A DNA stretch of 64,000 nt from Oceanisphaera sp. IT1-181 (GTDB lineage: Bacteria; Pseudomonadota; Gammaproteobacteria; Enterobacterales; Aeromonadaceae): contig NZ_CP136856.1 in NCBI RefSeq assembly GCF_033807535.1, positions 677,001 to 741,000 of the forward strand. Direction: 5' to 3'. Shown one piece after another: positions 15,354-23,877 of the stretch. A program made the position numbers and the translations under genes. The stretch's first letter is position 1, and each line of letters begins with the position of its first letter. The notes beneath the pieces were generated by a model. That model was not told where the DNA came from. It saw only the letters and a program-made list of their open reading frames with translations, and did not search any database.

Positions 15354-15354
15354 G

Positions 15355-16704
15355 TCAATTCGGCCTTTTTATCTTCCACGGGAAGCGCCACCAAGCGAAG
15401 AGTCCGGCGATAATGCCGGCCAAGATATTGGCCACTAAAATGCCGATAAACACTCCTTGCTCACCGCGCCATACATTGCCCAGCCACGCCAAGGGCAACA
15501 AGATGCCAAATAACCGCAGGCTGTTTAGGCCCAACGAAATACTCGACACCCTCAGGCCATTTAAAGCCGAGGCCAGCAGCATAAAGCAGCCTTGTAAGCC
15601 GTAGCCCAGCGGCACTAACTGCAGATAAAACGTCAGGTGCGCACTAACTTCGCTATTGTCAGTAAAGCGCTGGGCCAGCCAAGGTGCGCTTAGCCACAGT
15701 AAACCAAATAAGATCAGCTGAAATAACAAGGCAAAGCGCATTGATTGTAATAACGCGCGGCGGCTACGTTGATGTAAACCGGCACCGGTATTTTGCGAAA
15801 TAAAGGGTGCAAGCACAGAGCCGAGCGCCATGATACCAATCAGTAACATGGCTTCGATGCGTGAGGCTGCGCCATAGGCGGCCACCACTTCGGTGCCTAA
15901 ACCGGCCAAGATCATCATTAACACGGCGGTGCTTAATGGATTCAGTAAGTTAGTAAAACAAGCGGGTAACGCCACGTGCAACAGCTGGCGCCAATGGGCA
16001 AACATGCGACTAGCCTGCTGCAAGGGCCACACTAATAATCGCTCGCGGCGCCACAATAACCACAAGCCCACGCTGCAGGCCATCAGCCAAGAGCAGGCTG
16101 AGGCAATGGCCGCACCCTTGATACCTAATTCGGGGAAAGGGCCTAAGCCAAAGATCAGCAGCGGATCCAAGATACCGTTCACTAAACCCGCCACTATCAT
16201 CACTAGGCTTGGGGTGCGAGTGTCGCCAGTGGCGCGAATGGCCGAGTTGGCCACCATGGGCAATACCAGCAGCGGCACCGTCATATACCAAATCCACATG
16301 TAGTCGTGCAGTAGCAATAGCAGCGCCTCTGTGGCGCCTAATAGCCGAAACAGCGGGTCTATGGTGAGCGCTCCCAACACCGACAATAGACTGATCAACC
16401 CCAGCGTTAATAACAAGCTATGACTGGTAAATAACGCGGCCTGCTGGTGATTACCGGCACCCAGCGCTTGGCCCATGCATGCGGAGAGGCCCGCCCCTAA
16501 GCCCATGGCCAGTGAAATCACCACAAAGGTGACCGGAAAGGTAAAGCTAATGGCGGCCAGTGCATCTGTGCCCAATAAACCGATAAAAAAGATATCGACC
16601 AGATTAAAAGCCTGAATGGCCATAATACCCAGCGCCATGGGGCCGGCCATCTTGGTCAGTTGCCGGCCAATGGGGGCGGTGAGTAATAAGTTTGGTGAAC
16701 CCAC
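15355..16704 (-). CDS. MATE family efflux transporter
   Basis: 449 residues with about twelve hydrophobic segments and the internal two-fold MatE repeat. MAGPMALGIMAIQAFNLVD at the first helix and SACMGQALGAGN at the conserved loop are typical. MATE pumps use Na+ or H+ gradients to expel cationic drugs and metabolites. It belongs to the DinF/NorM-like bacterial branch; the subtype is not assignable. It is a single gene, divergent from groES with 195 bp between start codons. Basic residues are concentrated at the C-terminus (WWRFPWKIKRPN). Confidence 0.9.
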   Translation of the reverse strand: MGSPNLLLTAPIGRQLTKMAGPMALGIMAIQAFNLVDIFFIGLLGTDALAAISFTFPVTFVVISLAMGLGAGLSACMGQALGAGNHQQAALFTSHSLLLTLGLISLLSVLGALTIDPLFRLLGATEALLLLLHDYMWIWYMTVPLLVLPMVANSAIRATGDTRTPSLVMIVAGLVNGILDPLLIFGLGPFPELGIKGAAIASACSWLMACSVGLWLLWRRERLLVWPLQQASRMFAHWRQLLHVALPACFTNLLNPLSTAVLMMILAGLGTEVVAAYGAASRIEAMLLIGIMALGSVLAPFISQNTGAGLHQRSRRALLQSMRFALLFQLILFGLLWLSAPWLAQRFTDNSEVSAHLTFYLQLVPLGYGLQGCFMLLASALNGLRVSSISLGLNSLRLFGILLPLAWLGNVWRGEQGVFIGILVANILAGIIAGLFAWWRFPWKIKRPN

Positions 16705-16795
16705 AAATGATCTCTTGGGATGGTCGCAGCACCTTATTTAGGCAAAAGTAACCCTGAGTGCGCGCGTCATGAATGAAAAATATTATGCCTAAACC

Positions 16796-16824
16796 CTTGA
16801 AGCAGAAAAAATTGCTCCCATATA
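16796..16824 (+). promoter_or_regulatory. sigma-32 heat-shock promoter of groESL
   Basis: CTTGAAG (16796-16802), a 14-bp spacer and CCCATATA (16817-16824). This is a near-consensus sigma-32 promoter about 75 bp before groES, as expected for the heat-shock groE operon. Confidence 0.85.
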
Positions 16825-16899
16825 GTATGACAGTCTAACAGTTTGCGGCCGTCGGCCGTTTATGTCACTAAGTAACACCACTCATCAGGAGAGTTATTG

Positions 16900-17190
16900 A
16901 TGAAAATTCGTCCATTACATGATCGCGTCATTATCAAACGTACCGAAGTCGAGTCAAAATCTGCCGGAGGCATAGTGCTGACTGGGTCTGCTGCCGAGAA
17001 ATCTACCCGCGGCGAAGTGCTGGCAGTAGGTAACGGCCGCGTACTGGACAGCGGTGAAGTGAAAGCCATGTCCGTTAAAGTGGGTGATCAGGTTATTTTC
17101 AACGAAGGCTACGGCGTAAAAACCGAAAAGCTGGACGGCCAAGAAGTGCTGATCCTGTCTGAAAATGACATTCTCGCGATCGTTGAGTAA
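16900..17190 (+). CDS. groES: co-chaperonin GroES
   Basis: 96 residues. MKIRPLHDRVIIKRTEVE start, mobile loop ESKSAGGIVLTGSAAEKS (about 16-34) and the roof-loop and C-terminal ENDILAIVE are all typical. The 10-kDa heptameric lid closes GroEL folding chambers in an ATP-dependent cycle. I chose ATG 16900, with AGGAGAG about 7 nt upstream. A TTG three bases earlier is in frame but unlikely. It is co-transcribed with groEL, 46 bp downstream, from a sigma-32 promoter. Confidence 0.98.
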   Translation: MKIRPLHDRVIIKRTEVESKSAGGIVLTGSAAEKSTRGEVLAVGNGRVLDSGEVKAMSVKVGDQVIFNEGYGVKTEKLDGQEVLILSENDILAIVE

Positions 17191-17236
17191 TCCTCACGTT
17201 TCCCCATTTTAATTTACACGCTAAGGAATATAAAGA

Positions 17237-18874
17237 ATGGCTGCTAAAGACGTAAAGTTTGGTAATGACGCCCGCGTAAAAATGCTGGCAGGCGTGAACA
17301 TCCTCGCCGACGCCGTTAAGGTAACGTTGGGCCCTAAAGGTCGCAACGTAGTACTGGATAAGTCATTCGGTGCACCTGTGATCACTAAAGACGGTGTATC
17401 CGTTGCCAAAGAAATCGAGCTGCAAGACAAGTTCGAAAACATGGGCGCACAGATGGTTAAAGAAGTGGCGTCTAAGGCGAATGACGAAGCCGGTGATGGT
17501 ACTACTACCGCAACCGTATTAGCTCAGTCTATCGTGAACGAAGGCCTAAAAGCCGTTGCCGCTGGTATGAATCCAATGGATTTGAAGCGCGGTATCGACA
17601 AAGCCGTTCGCCACGCAGTAGAAGAGCTGAAAGCGCTGTCTGTACCTTGTAAAGACACCAAAGCCATTGCTCAGGTAGGTACTATTTCTGCCAACGCCGA
17701 TGAAACTGTAGGCGCTTTGATCGCCGAAGCCATGGAAAAAGTGGGCACAGATGGCGTGATCACCGTTGAAGAAGGCCAAGGCCTGCAAGACGAGCTGGAT
17801 GTGGTTGAAGGCATGCAGTTTGACCGCGGTTACTTGTCTCCATATTTCATCAACAAGCAAGAAACAGGCACCGTTGAATTAGACGACGTCTTCATTCTGC
17901 TGGTTGATAAGAAAGTCTCTAATATCCGCGAACTGCTGCCAGTATTGGAAGGCGTGGCCAAGCAATCTAAGCCGTTACTGCTGATTGCTGAAGATATCGA
18001 AGGCGAAGCGCTGGCCACCTTGGTGGTGAACAACATGCGCGGCATCGTGAAAGTGGTGGGCGTTAAAGCGCCAGGCTTTGGTGACCGTCGTAAAGCTATG
18101 CTGCAAGATATCGCCATTCTGACCGGCGGTACTGTGATCTCTGAAGAAGTGGGTCTGGATCTGGAAAAAGCGACGCTGGAAGACTTAGGTCGTGCCAAGC
18201 GCATCGTGATCAGCAAAGATAACACCACCATTATCGATGGCGCCGGTGAAGCGACCACCATTGAAGGTCGCGTAGCACAAATTCGTCAGCAACTTGAAGA
18301 GTCTTCTTCAGACTACGACAAAGAAAAACTGCAAGAGCGCGTGGCCAAATTGGCAGGCGGTGTGGCAGTTATCAAAGTCGGTGCTGCGACCGAAATGGAA
18401 ATGAAAGAAAAGAAAACCCGCGTTGATGATGCACTGCATGCCACTCGTGCTGCAGTAGAAGAAGGCGTAGTACCGGGCGGCGGTGTGGCACTGGTACGTG
18501 CTGCGAGCAAGCTGGCAGAGTTGACCGGTGACAACGAAGACCAGAACGTAGGTATCAAGGTGGCACTGCGCGCCATGGAATCTCCACTGCGTCAAATTGT
18601 TACCAACGCCGGCGAAGAAGCGTCAGTCGTGGTTTCTAAAGTGAAAGACGGTTCTGGTAACTTCGGTTATAACGCCGGTAACGGTACTTACGGCGATATG
18701 CTCGATATGGGTATCTTGGATCCGACTAAGGTCACGCGCTCTGCACTGCAGTTTGCGGCATCAGTAGCGGGCTTGATGATCACCACCGAAGCCATGATCA
18801 CCGATATGCCACAGAAAGATGGCCCAAGCATGCCTGATATGGGCGGCATGGGTGGAATGGGCGGAATGATGTAA
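17237..18874 (+). CDS. groEL: chaperonin GroEL
   Basis: 545 residues, the usual length. The N-terminal MAAKDVKFGNDARVKMLAGV, the ATP-site GDGTTTATVLA (about 86-96, including the catalytic aspartate Asp87) and the Gly-Gly-Met C-terminal tail are all present. It forms the 14-mer folding chamber working with GroES in the cytosol. A rho-independent terminator follows at 18918. Codon use is strongly biased, as expected for a highly expressed gene. Confidence 0.99.
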   Translation: MAAKDVKFGNDARVKMLAGVNILADAVKVTLGPKGRNVVLDKSFGAPVITKDGVSVAKEIELQDKFENMGAQMVKEVASKANDEAGDGTTTATVLAQSIVNEGLKAVAAGMNPMDLKRGIDKAVRHAVEELKALSVPCKDTKAIAQVGTISANADETVGALIAEAMEKVGTDGVITVEEGQGLQDELDVVEGMQFDRGYLSPYFINKQETGTVELDDVFILLVDKKVSNIRELLPVLEGVAKQSKPLLLIAEDIEGEALATLVVNNMRGIVKVVGVKAPGFGDRRKAMLQDIAILTGGTVISEEVGLDLEKATLEDLGRAKRIVISKDNTTIIDGAGEATTIEGRVAQIRQQLEESSSDYDKEKLQERVAKLAGGVAVIKVGAATEMEMKEKKTRVDDALHATRAAVEEGVVPGGGVALVRAASKLAELTGDNEDQNVGIKVALRAMESPLRQIVTNAGEEASVVVSKVKDGSGNFGYNAGNGTYGDMLDMGILDPTKVTRSALQFAASVAGLMITTEAMITDMPQKDGPSMPDMGGMGGMGGMM

Positions 18875-18917
18875 TTTAAATTACCTCATGCGGCGGGATT
18901 TAACCCCTTAGCCATAT

Positions 18918-18947
18918 AAAAAACCGGGCCCTGTGGCCCGGTTTTTT
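18918..18947 (+). terminator. rho-independent terminator of groESL
   Basis: A 9-bp stem AACCGGGCC/GGCCCGGTT with loop CTGT and a run of six T. Confidence 0.93.
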
Positions 18948-19046
18948 GATCTGGGTGATGCGCATTTAAGCGCAGGTGCAAGGCCCGTATTTATTTCAAT
19001 AAGATTTAGGTACATAGGGTAAAATGCTCGAGTTATCGTTTGCTGG

Positions 19047-19062
19047 ACACATTAGAATGTGT
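19047..19062. promoter_or_regulatory. operator-like palindrome upstream of the SUOX-fold/GGDEF-EAL pair
   Basis: A perfect 7-bp inverted repeat ACACATT-AG-AATGTGT about 72 bp before the start of the signalling pair. The factor is unknown. The flanking TTGCTG (19040-19045) could be a -35 box, so binding here would affect transcription. Confidence 0.4.
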
Positions 19063-19133
19063 GACATAAAACGTTGTTTTTAAAATGAATATTACCTAAT
19101 GTGCTTGTTTAGTCGGTCGTATAAGGAGAGAGC

Positions 19134-19634
19134 ATGAGGTTGCTAGCTGGAATACTGCTGCTGTTGCTCGCCCAGGTTACTCAGGCCAGCACTGAGCCGG
19201 TGATATTGAGTGTCTACGGTGATATTCAACTGGGTGAAAGCCATCATCAAAGACTCGACTTTACCTTAAGTGAATTACAAGCCCTCACTCAAGCAGAGGT
19301 CACCACCTCTCACCCTTGGAGTGCGAAGGCGCAACACTATCGCGGTATTGACCTGAATGCGTTATTCGAGCAGCTGTTTGCCCATAAACATATCACCAGC
19401 TTGAACCTAGAAGCGCTTAACGGCTATAGCGTGGTGCTGGATTGGTCGAAAATTAACGAGTTTTCTCCTATTTTGGCGTGGCAAGAGGATGGCCAATTGA
19501 TGACTCGGCGTAATAAAGGGCCTTTATGGCTGATGCTGCCTTTTGATCAAATGTCTAAAGTGAAACAAGCCGAGTTCATGCATTACATGGCGTGGCAGCT
19601 AAAGGTAATAAGGGTTTACTCGGAGCCTGAATGA
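19134..19634 (+). CDS. periplasmic SUOX-fold (molybdopterin-binding-like) protein, PruR-like
   Basis: 166 residues. A signal peptide (about 1-18, cleavage after QAS) is followed by an oxidoreductase molybdopterin-binding (SUOX) domain: FTLSELQALTQAEVTT, HYRGIDLNALF, GYSVVLDW and GPLWLMLPFD. The mature protein has no cysteine at all. The molybdenum-ligating cysteine of sulfite oxidases is therefore absent and enzymatic redox chemistry is unlikely. In Agrobacterium the SUOX-fold protein PruR binds pterins and controls the GGDEF-EAL protein DcpA; this gene has the same arrangement. A GGAGAG ribosome site lies close before the ATG. The stop overlaps the next start as ATGA, so the two are translationally coupled. 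Confidence 0.75.
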   Translation: MRLLAGILLLLLAQVTQASTEPVILSVYGDIQLGESHHQRLDFTLSELQALTQAEVTTSHPWSAKAQHYRGIDLNALFEQLFAHKHITSLNLEALNGYSVVLDWSKINEFSPILAWQEDGQLMTRRNKGPLWLMLPFDQMSKVKQAEFMHYMAWQLKVIRVYSEPE

Positions 19635-21682
19635 AACGCTTATTTGCCTCTTACCCTCGACTTGACGGCCAATATGGTCGTGTTTCTGCCATTAAATTTT
19701 TATTAGGTGGCGGTTTGCTGTTGGTGATGCTGTATTTTGGCAGTGGTGCCAGTCTGACGCTGGGTAAGATCCGCGTGCACAACACCTTGCTTGAGCAGCG
19801 CACCTATGAGGTACCTTGGTCGCTGATGCAATTACAGCTGGAGATGGGCCGCTTTTTAGATGCGGTGCGACTGCGCCATGCAGCCGCCATCAGCCAAGAT
19901 GATTTTATGCTGCGCTACGATATTCTGTGGAGCAGAACCCCCATATTGCTGAGCAGTCAGATTAAAAACGGCCTTGGCGAACGCCCTGAGCTGGGGCTGC
20001 TGATCCGCCAAATTGATGCCCGCATTCACGAGTTGGAACTCACGGTTGAAGGCTTGCAGCCTCACTCTCCTGATTATCTGGTTATTTTAACGGCACTGAG
20101 CCCTTATCTTGAGCCCTTATCGCGTAATGTGAGTGCACTCATGCATGATAACGTGCGCTTTTATGCGGAGTATGACCTTGCCTATCGCCAATTAGGCAAA
20201 CAGCTTTATCGGTACATAGAGGGCTTTTTTATTGCCTTGCTGTTGCTGCTGTTGCTGTTGTTTCGTGAGCTGCATCGTTACTGGCGCTTACAGCAACAAG
20301 ATCCCTTGACCGGACTGCCAAACCGTTTTGCATTGCAACGCCACATCAGCACGCTGATTGAACAAGACCAGCCTTTTAGTCTTACTTTATTAGAGCTTAA
20401 AGATCTGCATAGTCACTATCAGCACTTTGGTTTTAAGGTGATAGACCAGCTGCTGCAAACGTGCTGTGAGCGGTTGCAAGGCAGCCTATTGGGCTATGAA
20501 TACCTTGCTCAACCTAGCGAAGGAAAAATAATGGTGGTGGGCAAAGGTGTGGTGGAGCTGGTGGATATTCGTGCGCAACTCTCCAGATTCACGCACGTTT
20601 TGAGCGAGAAAGCGTCCGTCGATGGCTATGACTTTTACATGGAGCCCTTAATGGGCGTGGTTTTATATCCGTTTGATGCAGATAACCTCGTAGACCTACA
20701 AGCGCGGTGCGAGTTGGCCTTGGAGCTGTGCAAGCAACAGCAAAAAAATTATGTGTTCTTTGACCCCTCGTTATTAAAAGAAATATCACGTCGCCAGCAA
20801 TTGGCCAAAGATTTACCGGCCGCCATCACCAGTAATAGCCTGACGCTGCAATTACAGCCGCTGATCGCTTGGCCTGCCCAGCAGTGTGTGGGCTTACAAG
20901 TCTTAACCAGCTGGCATCACCCCAGCTTTGGCGTGATAGCGCCGGTCGAGTTACAGCGCATGACCGAGCAGTATCAGTGTTCAGAACGCGTGATGCTGTG
21001 GAGTTTACACGCTATGTGCAGCCAGCTACGAGTGTGGCAGCGCCATGCTTATCATCACTTTCAACCTAACTTTCCACCTAACTCTCAGCCGCATTCTGAA
21101 CCGGATTCCCAGCCGCCCTTATTTATCAGCGTCACGCTGCCTGCGCCGTTATTTCGCTTAGGCATAGAGGTGAGCTTAATGGCGGTGTTGCAGCAGTATT
21201 CCATTGCGCCCGCCAGTCTGGTGTTAGAGATCAATGAACAGGTCGTCGCCACTGATATACTGGCGGCTAACCTGATACTGGCGCGCATTAGAGCCGTGGG
21301 TATTCGTATTATGTTGACTGAGTTTGGCAGTGGCAGCGCGCCCTTAGGGCCATTGTCACAGTTACCTTTGGATTGGCTAAAGCTTAATGCCACCCAGTGC
21401 ACCGGTATTGAACATCAAGGTGATGCTCGCCGCCAGCTCACTGCCTTATTGGCCATGGCCGAGGTGTTAGCAGTGCCTGTGGTGTGTTGCGGGGTAGATC
21501 ATGTGAGTGAGTTGGCGGTACTGGAAAATCTAGTACTCGACAGGCCGGTGTTAGAAAAACGAGAGTTAGACAACCATAACGCCGCCTTGTTAGTACAAGG
21601 TGACGCCGTGGGTGAGCCGCTGCTAGTGACAGAGGTAGGAGAGTGGCTTAAACGTAGCGCTCAGTTAAAAATAAGCAGTTAA
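19631..21682 (+). CDS. transmembrane GGDEF-EAL protein with degenerate catalytic motifs, DcpA-like
   Basis: 683 residues: TM1 about 20-40, periplasmic domain about 42-196, TM2 about 197-212, GGDEF domain from DPLTGLPNR (224-232), EAL domain from about 395. The GGDEF signature position reads AQPSEG (about 293-298). The EAL motif reads QVL within GLQVLTSWHHP (421-431), and the DDFGTG position reads TEFGSG (563-568). Both cyclase and phosphodiesterase activity look lost, so it may be a c-di-GMP or protein-binding output. A proline/serine-rich insertion (about 479-496, NSQP/HSEP/DSQP units) lies inside the EAL domain. It is coupled to the periplasmic SUOX-fold partner, which probably touches its periplasmic domain. 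Confidence 0.85.
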   Translation: MKRLFASYPRLDGQYGRVSAIKFLLGGGLLLVMLYFGSGASLTLGKIRVHNTLLEQRTYEVPWSLMQLQLEMGRFLDAVRLRHAAAISQDDFMLRYDILWSRTPILLSSQIKNGLGERPELGLLIRQIDARIHELELTVEGLQPHSPDYLVILTALSPYLEPLSRNVSALMHDNVRFYAEYDLAYRQLGKQLYRYIEGFFIALLLLLLLLFRELHRYWRLQQQDPLTGLPNRFALQRHISTLIEQDQPFSLTLLELKDLHSHYQHFGFKVIDQLLQTCCERLQGSLLGYEYLAQPSEGKIMVVGKGVVELVDIRAQLSRFTHVLSEKASVDGYDFYMEPLMGVVLYPFDADNLVDLQARCELALELCKQQQKNYVFFDPSLLKEISRRQQLAKDLPAAITSNSLTLQLQPLIAWPAQQCVGLQVLTSWHHPSFGVIAPVELQRMTEQYQCSERVMLWSLHAMCSQLRVWQRHAYHHFQPNFPPNSQPHSEPDSQPPLFISVTLPAPLFRLGIEVSLMAVLQQYSIAPASLVLEINEQVVATDILAANLILARIRAVGIRIMLTEFGSGSAPLGPLSQLPLDWLKLNATQCTGIEHQGDARRQLTALLAMAEVLAVPVVCCGVDHVSELAVLENLVLDRPVLEKRELDNHNAALLVQGDAVGEPLLVTEVGEWLKRSAQLKISS

Positions 21683-21712
21683 GCGCTCAGTTAAAGATAA
21701 ACATTCCACGCC

Positions 21713-22027
21713 TCACGCCGAAGGCAGGCGCATAAATTGCTGCAGCGTTTCGGCCAGTAACTGAATTTTATGCACCATGCGCGAGAGCAGCGCTTGATAC
21801 TCTTGTTCGCTCACGGTGACCAGTATTTCTAATTCTTCTGCCAGCTCGGCCACGTAGGGTAAAAAATGGTCGGTATGAGTAATAAACTGACTGTCTTCAC
21901 GCAATACAGCGCTGAACTTGGCCTGACCTTTAGTGCGCAGCTCGGCCAGCTTTTTATCCGCATCAATCGCCATGTGATACAGCTCTTTGAGGGTGTCATT
22001 TAACTTGGTAGTAACGGCGTCGTGCAT
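21713..22027 (-). CDS. hypothetical helical protein
   Basis: 104 residues, not recognised. It is almost entirely predicted alpha-helical with heptad-like spacing (LNDTLKELYHMAI, YVAELAEELEILV, MVHKIQLLAETLQQF), so a small coiled-coil or helical-bundle protein is likely. It has no cysteine, no signal peptide and no membrane segment. It sits between the GGDEF-EAL gene (converging, 30 bp apart) and epmB on the same strand 79 bp downstream, so it could share a transcript with epmB. The stop codon lies inside a short CGCCTCACGCC remnant of the heptamer element. Confidence 0.6.
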   Translation of the reverse strand: MHDAVTTKLNDTLKELYHMAIDADKKLAELRTKGQAKFSAVLREDSQFITHTDHFLPYVAELAEELEILVTVSEQEYQALLSRMVHKIQLLAETLQQFMRLPSA

Positions 22028-22106
22028 AGGGTTTCCTTTAACGGCTAAGCCGCATCAATTGATGATAAAAATCTCATGTCTGGCTAAAGCTTAAATCCGC
22101 TCTGTT

Positions 22107-23141
22107 TTAGCTCAGTGTTGGCTCCAGCCCTAAATCAATGGGCGTTTTATTGGCCTCGCCGCCAATTTCGCGCACCAATTTAGGCACTAAAAATCCCGGC
22201 AATTGAGCGAGCAGCTCAGCCATCAGTGCTTTGGCTTTAGTATCTTCTACCGCAAAGTGCGCGGCTCCCGCCACCTTATCTAACTGATGCAGATAATAGG
22301 GCAAGATGCCGGCGCTAAAGAGTCGCTCCGACAATTCGCATAAAGTGTCAGCGTCATCATTTACGCCGGCCAGCAGTACGCTTTGGTTGAGCAGGGTAAT
22401 GCCCGCTTGGCGCCAGCTATTAAGTCGCTGGCTTAACTCATCATCTAGCTCATTGGCGTGATTGATGTGCAACACCATGACTGCTTGCAGTCGGCTGGTG
22501 CTTAGGAGCTCGCGCAACTCATCGGTGAGGCGCGCGGGTATCACCACCGGCAGCCGCGTATGAATGCGCAGGCGCTTCAGGTGCGGGATAGCGGCGAGCT
22601 CTTCGAATAAACGTGCTAGGTGGTTGTCTTTGGCCATTAATGGATCGCCACCAGAGAGGATCACTTCGTTAATCTCTGGGTGCGTGGTTATGTAGGCTAA
22701 TGCGGCCTGCCAACCCGCCTGATCTGGGCTGTTTTCTGCATACGGAAAGTGGCGGCGAAAACAATAGCGGCAATTAATGGCACAACCGCCTCGCACCACT
22801 AATAACACCCGCGAGCGATATTTGTGCAAAAGACCGGGCAGGGCGCTGTCGTGCTCATCGAGTGGGTCGGTAACAAAACCTGGCACCTCAGCAAACTCCT
22901 CACCGAGGGGCAGCACTTGGCGCAATAGCGGGTCTTGGGCATCGCCTTTGACCATTTTATCGGCAAAAGGACGCGGTACGCGCATGGGAAACAGGCGCCG
23001 CGCGGCAAAGCCTGCTTGCCAAGGCGCGGCGTCTATTTTTAAGTAGCCCAACAGCTGCTCGGGAGAAGTAAAGGCCTGACCCAGTTCTTTTTGCCAGTTA
23101 ATATGTAAATTTCCCTGTTTTAGGGGTATGATTGCCAGCAT
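22107..23141 (-). CDS. epmB: EF-P beta-lysylation protein EpmB (lysine 2,3-aminomutase-like)
   Basis: 344 residues (E. coli EpmB 342). Radical SAM enzyme: the CAINCRYCF cluster motif (CX3CX2C) within RGGCAINCRYCFRRHFPYAEN; PLP-binding LNQSVLLAGVND follows. It converts (S)-alpha-lysine to (R)-beta-lysine, which EpmA attaches to EF-P. An in-frame GTG at 23165 would add eight residues. I chose ATG 23141 to match the family length; neither has a good ribosome-binding site. It is divergent from efp with 33 bp between start codons, so promoters must overlap coding sequence. Confidence 0.95.
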   Translation of the reverse strand: MLAIIPLKQGNLHINWQKELGQAFTSPEQLLGYLKIDAAPWQAGFAARRLFPMRVPRPFADKMVKGDAQDPLLRQVLPLGEEFAEVPGFVTDPLDEHDSALPGLLHKYRSRVLLVVRGGCAINCRYCFRRHFPYAENSPDQAGWQAALAYITTHPEINEVILSGGDPLMAKDNHLARLFEELAAIPHLKRLRIHTRLPVVIPARLTDELRELLSTSRLQAVMVLHINHANELDDELSQRLNSWRQAGITLLNQSVLLAGVNDDADTLCELSERLFSAGILPYYLHQLDKVAGAAHFAVEDTKAKALMAELLAQLPGFLVPKLVREIGGEANKTPIDLGLEPTLS

Positions 23142-23174
23142 TTTCTGCAACTCTGTCAAACTCACGAGGGTAAC

Positions 23175-23741
23175 ATGGCCTCTTATAATACCAATGATTT
23201 TCGCGCTGGCCTAAAAATTATGTTGGACGGTGAGCCTTGCGCTATCATCGAAAACGAATTTGTTAAGCCAGGTAAAGGTCAAGCATTTAACCGCGTTAAG
23301 CTGCGTCGCCTACTTAATGGCAAGCAGCTGGAAAAGACCTTTAAGTCTGGCGACACCTATGATGCAGCCGACGTAGTCGATATGGAAATGGCGTATCTGT
23401 ATAACGATGGTGAATTTTACCACTTTATGGATAACACCACCTTTGAGCAGTTGGCTGCCGATGCTAAAGCGGTAGGCGACACCAAGCTGTGGCTCAAAGA
23501 ACAAGATGTATGCACACTCACACTGTGGAATGGTTCAACCATTTCAGTAACGGCGCCTAACTTCGTGGAGTTAGAAGTGGCTGAAACCGATCCAGGCCTA
23601 AAAGGTGACACTGCCGGTACCGGTGGTAAGCCTGCGACTTTGGTGACCGGTGCCGTAGTACGAGTACCGCTGTTTATTCAAATTGGCGAAGTGTTGAAAG
23701 TAGACACCCGCTCAGGCGAATACGTATCACGTGTAAAGTAA
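23175..23741 (+). CDS. efp: elongation factor P
   Basis: 188 residues, the standard length. Three beta-barrel domains. The modification loop reads EFVKPGKGQAFNRVKLR with Lys34 as the beta-lysylation site. EF-P binds between the P and E sites and relieves ribosome stalling at consecutive prolines. Both enzymes for Lys34 modification are in this window (epmB adjacent, epmA about 2 kb away). Some EF-Ps are also hydroxylated by EpmC, which I do not see here. A strong terminator follows. Confidence 0.98.
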   Translation: MASYNTNDFRAGLKIMLDGEPCAIIENEFVKPGKGQAFNRVKLRRLLNGKQLEKTFKSGDTYDAADVVDMEMAYLYNDGEFYHFMDNTTFEQLAADAKAVGDTKLWLKEQDVCTLTLWNGSTISVTAPNFVELEVAETDPGLKGDTAGTGGKPATLVTGAVVRVPLFIQIGEVLKVDTRSGEYVSRVK

Positions 23742-23762
23742 GTATCAAGCTTTGTGAACAAG

Positions 23763-23792
23763 AAACGGCACCCTAGTAGGGTGCCGTTTTTT
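23763..23792 (+). terminator. rho-independent terminator of efp
   Basis: A stem AACGGCACCC/GGGTGCCGTT with loop TAGTA and six T. Confidence 0.93.
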
Positions 23793-23795
23793 ATT

Positions 23796-23877
23796 GCGTG
23801 AGGAGTGGGGCGTAAAAGGATAAGGAGAAAAACCCCCTCACGCCTCACGCCTCACTCCTTACGTCTTACTCTTTACC
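23796..23877. repeat. GTGAGG heptamer inverted element, copy 4
   Basis: Between converging efp and guaC, directly after the efp terminator. The left arm has GTGAGGA, GTGGGGC, GTAAAAG, GATAAGG. The right arm has six units in strict 7-bp register (CCCTCAC, GCCTCAC, GCCTCAC, TCCTTAC, GTCTTAC, TCTTTAC). The last two units contain the guaC stop codon and its final two or three sense codons. Confidence 0.8.

Noticed and set aside
19134..19634. Active sulfite-oxidase-type molybdoenzyme
   Set aside because: The fold is right but the translated protein contains no cysteine, so the molybdenum ligand is missing.
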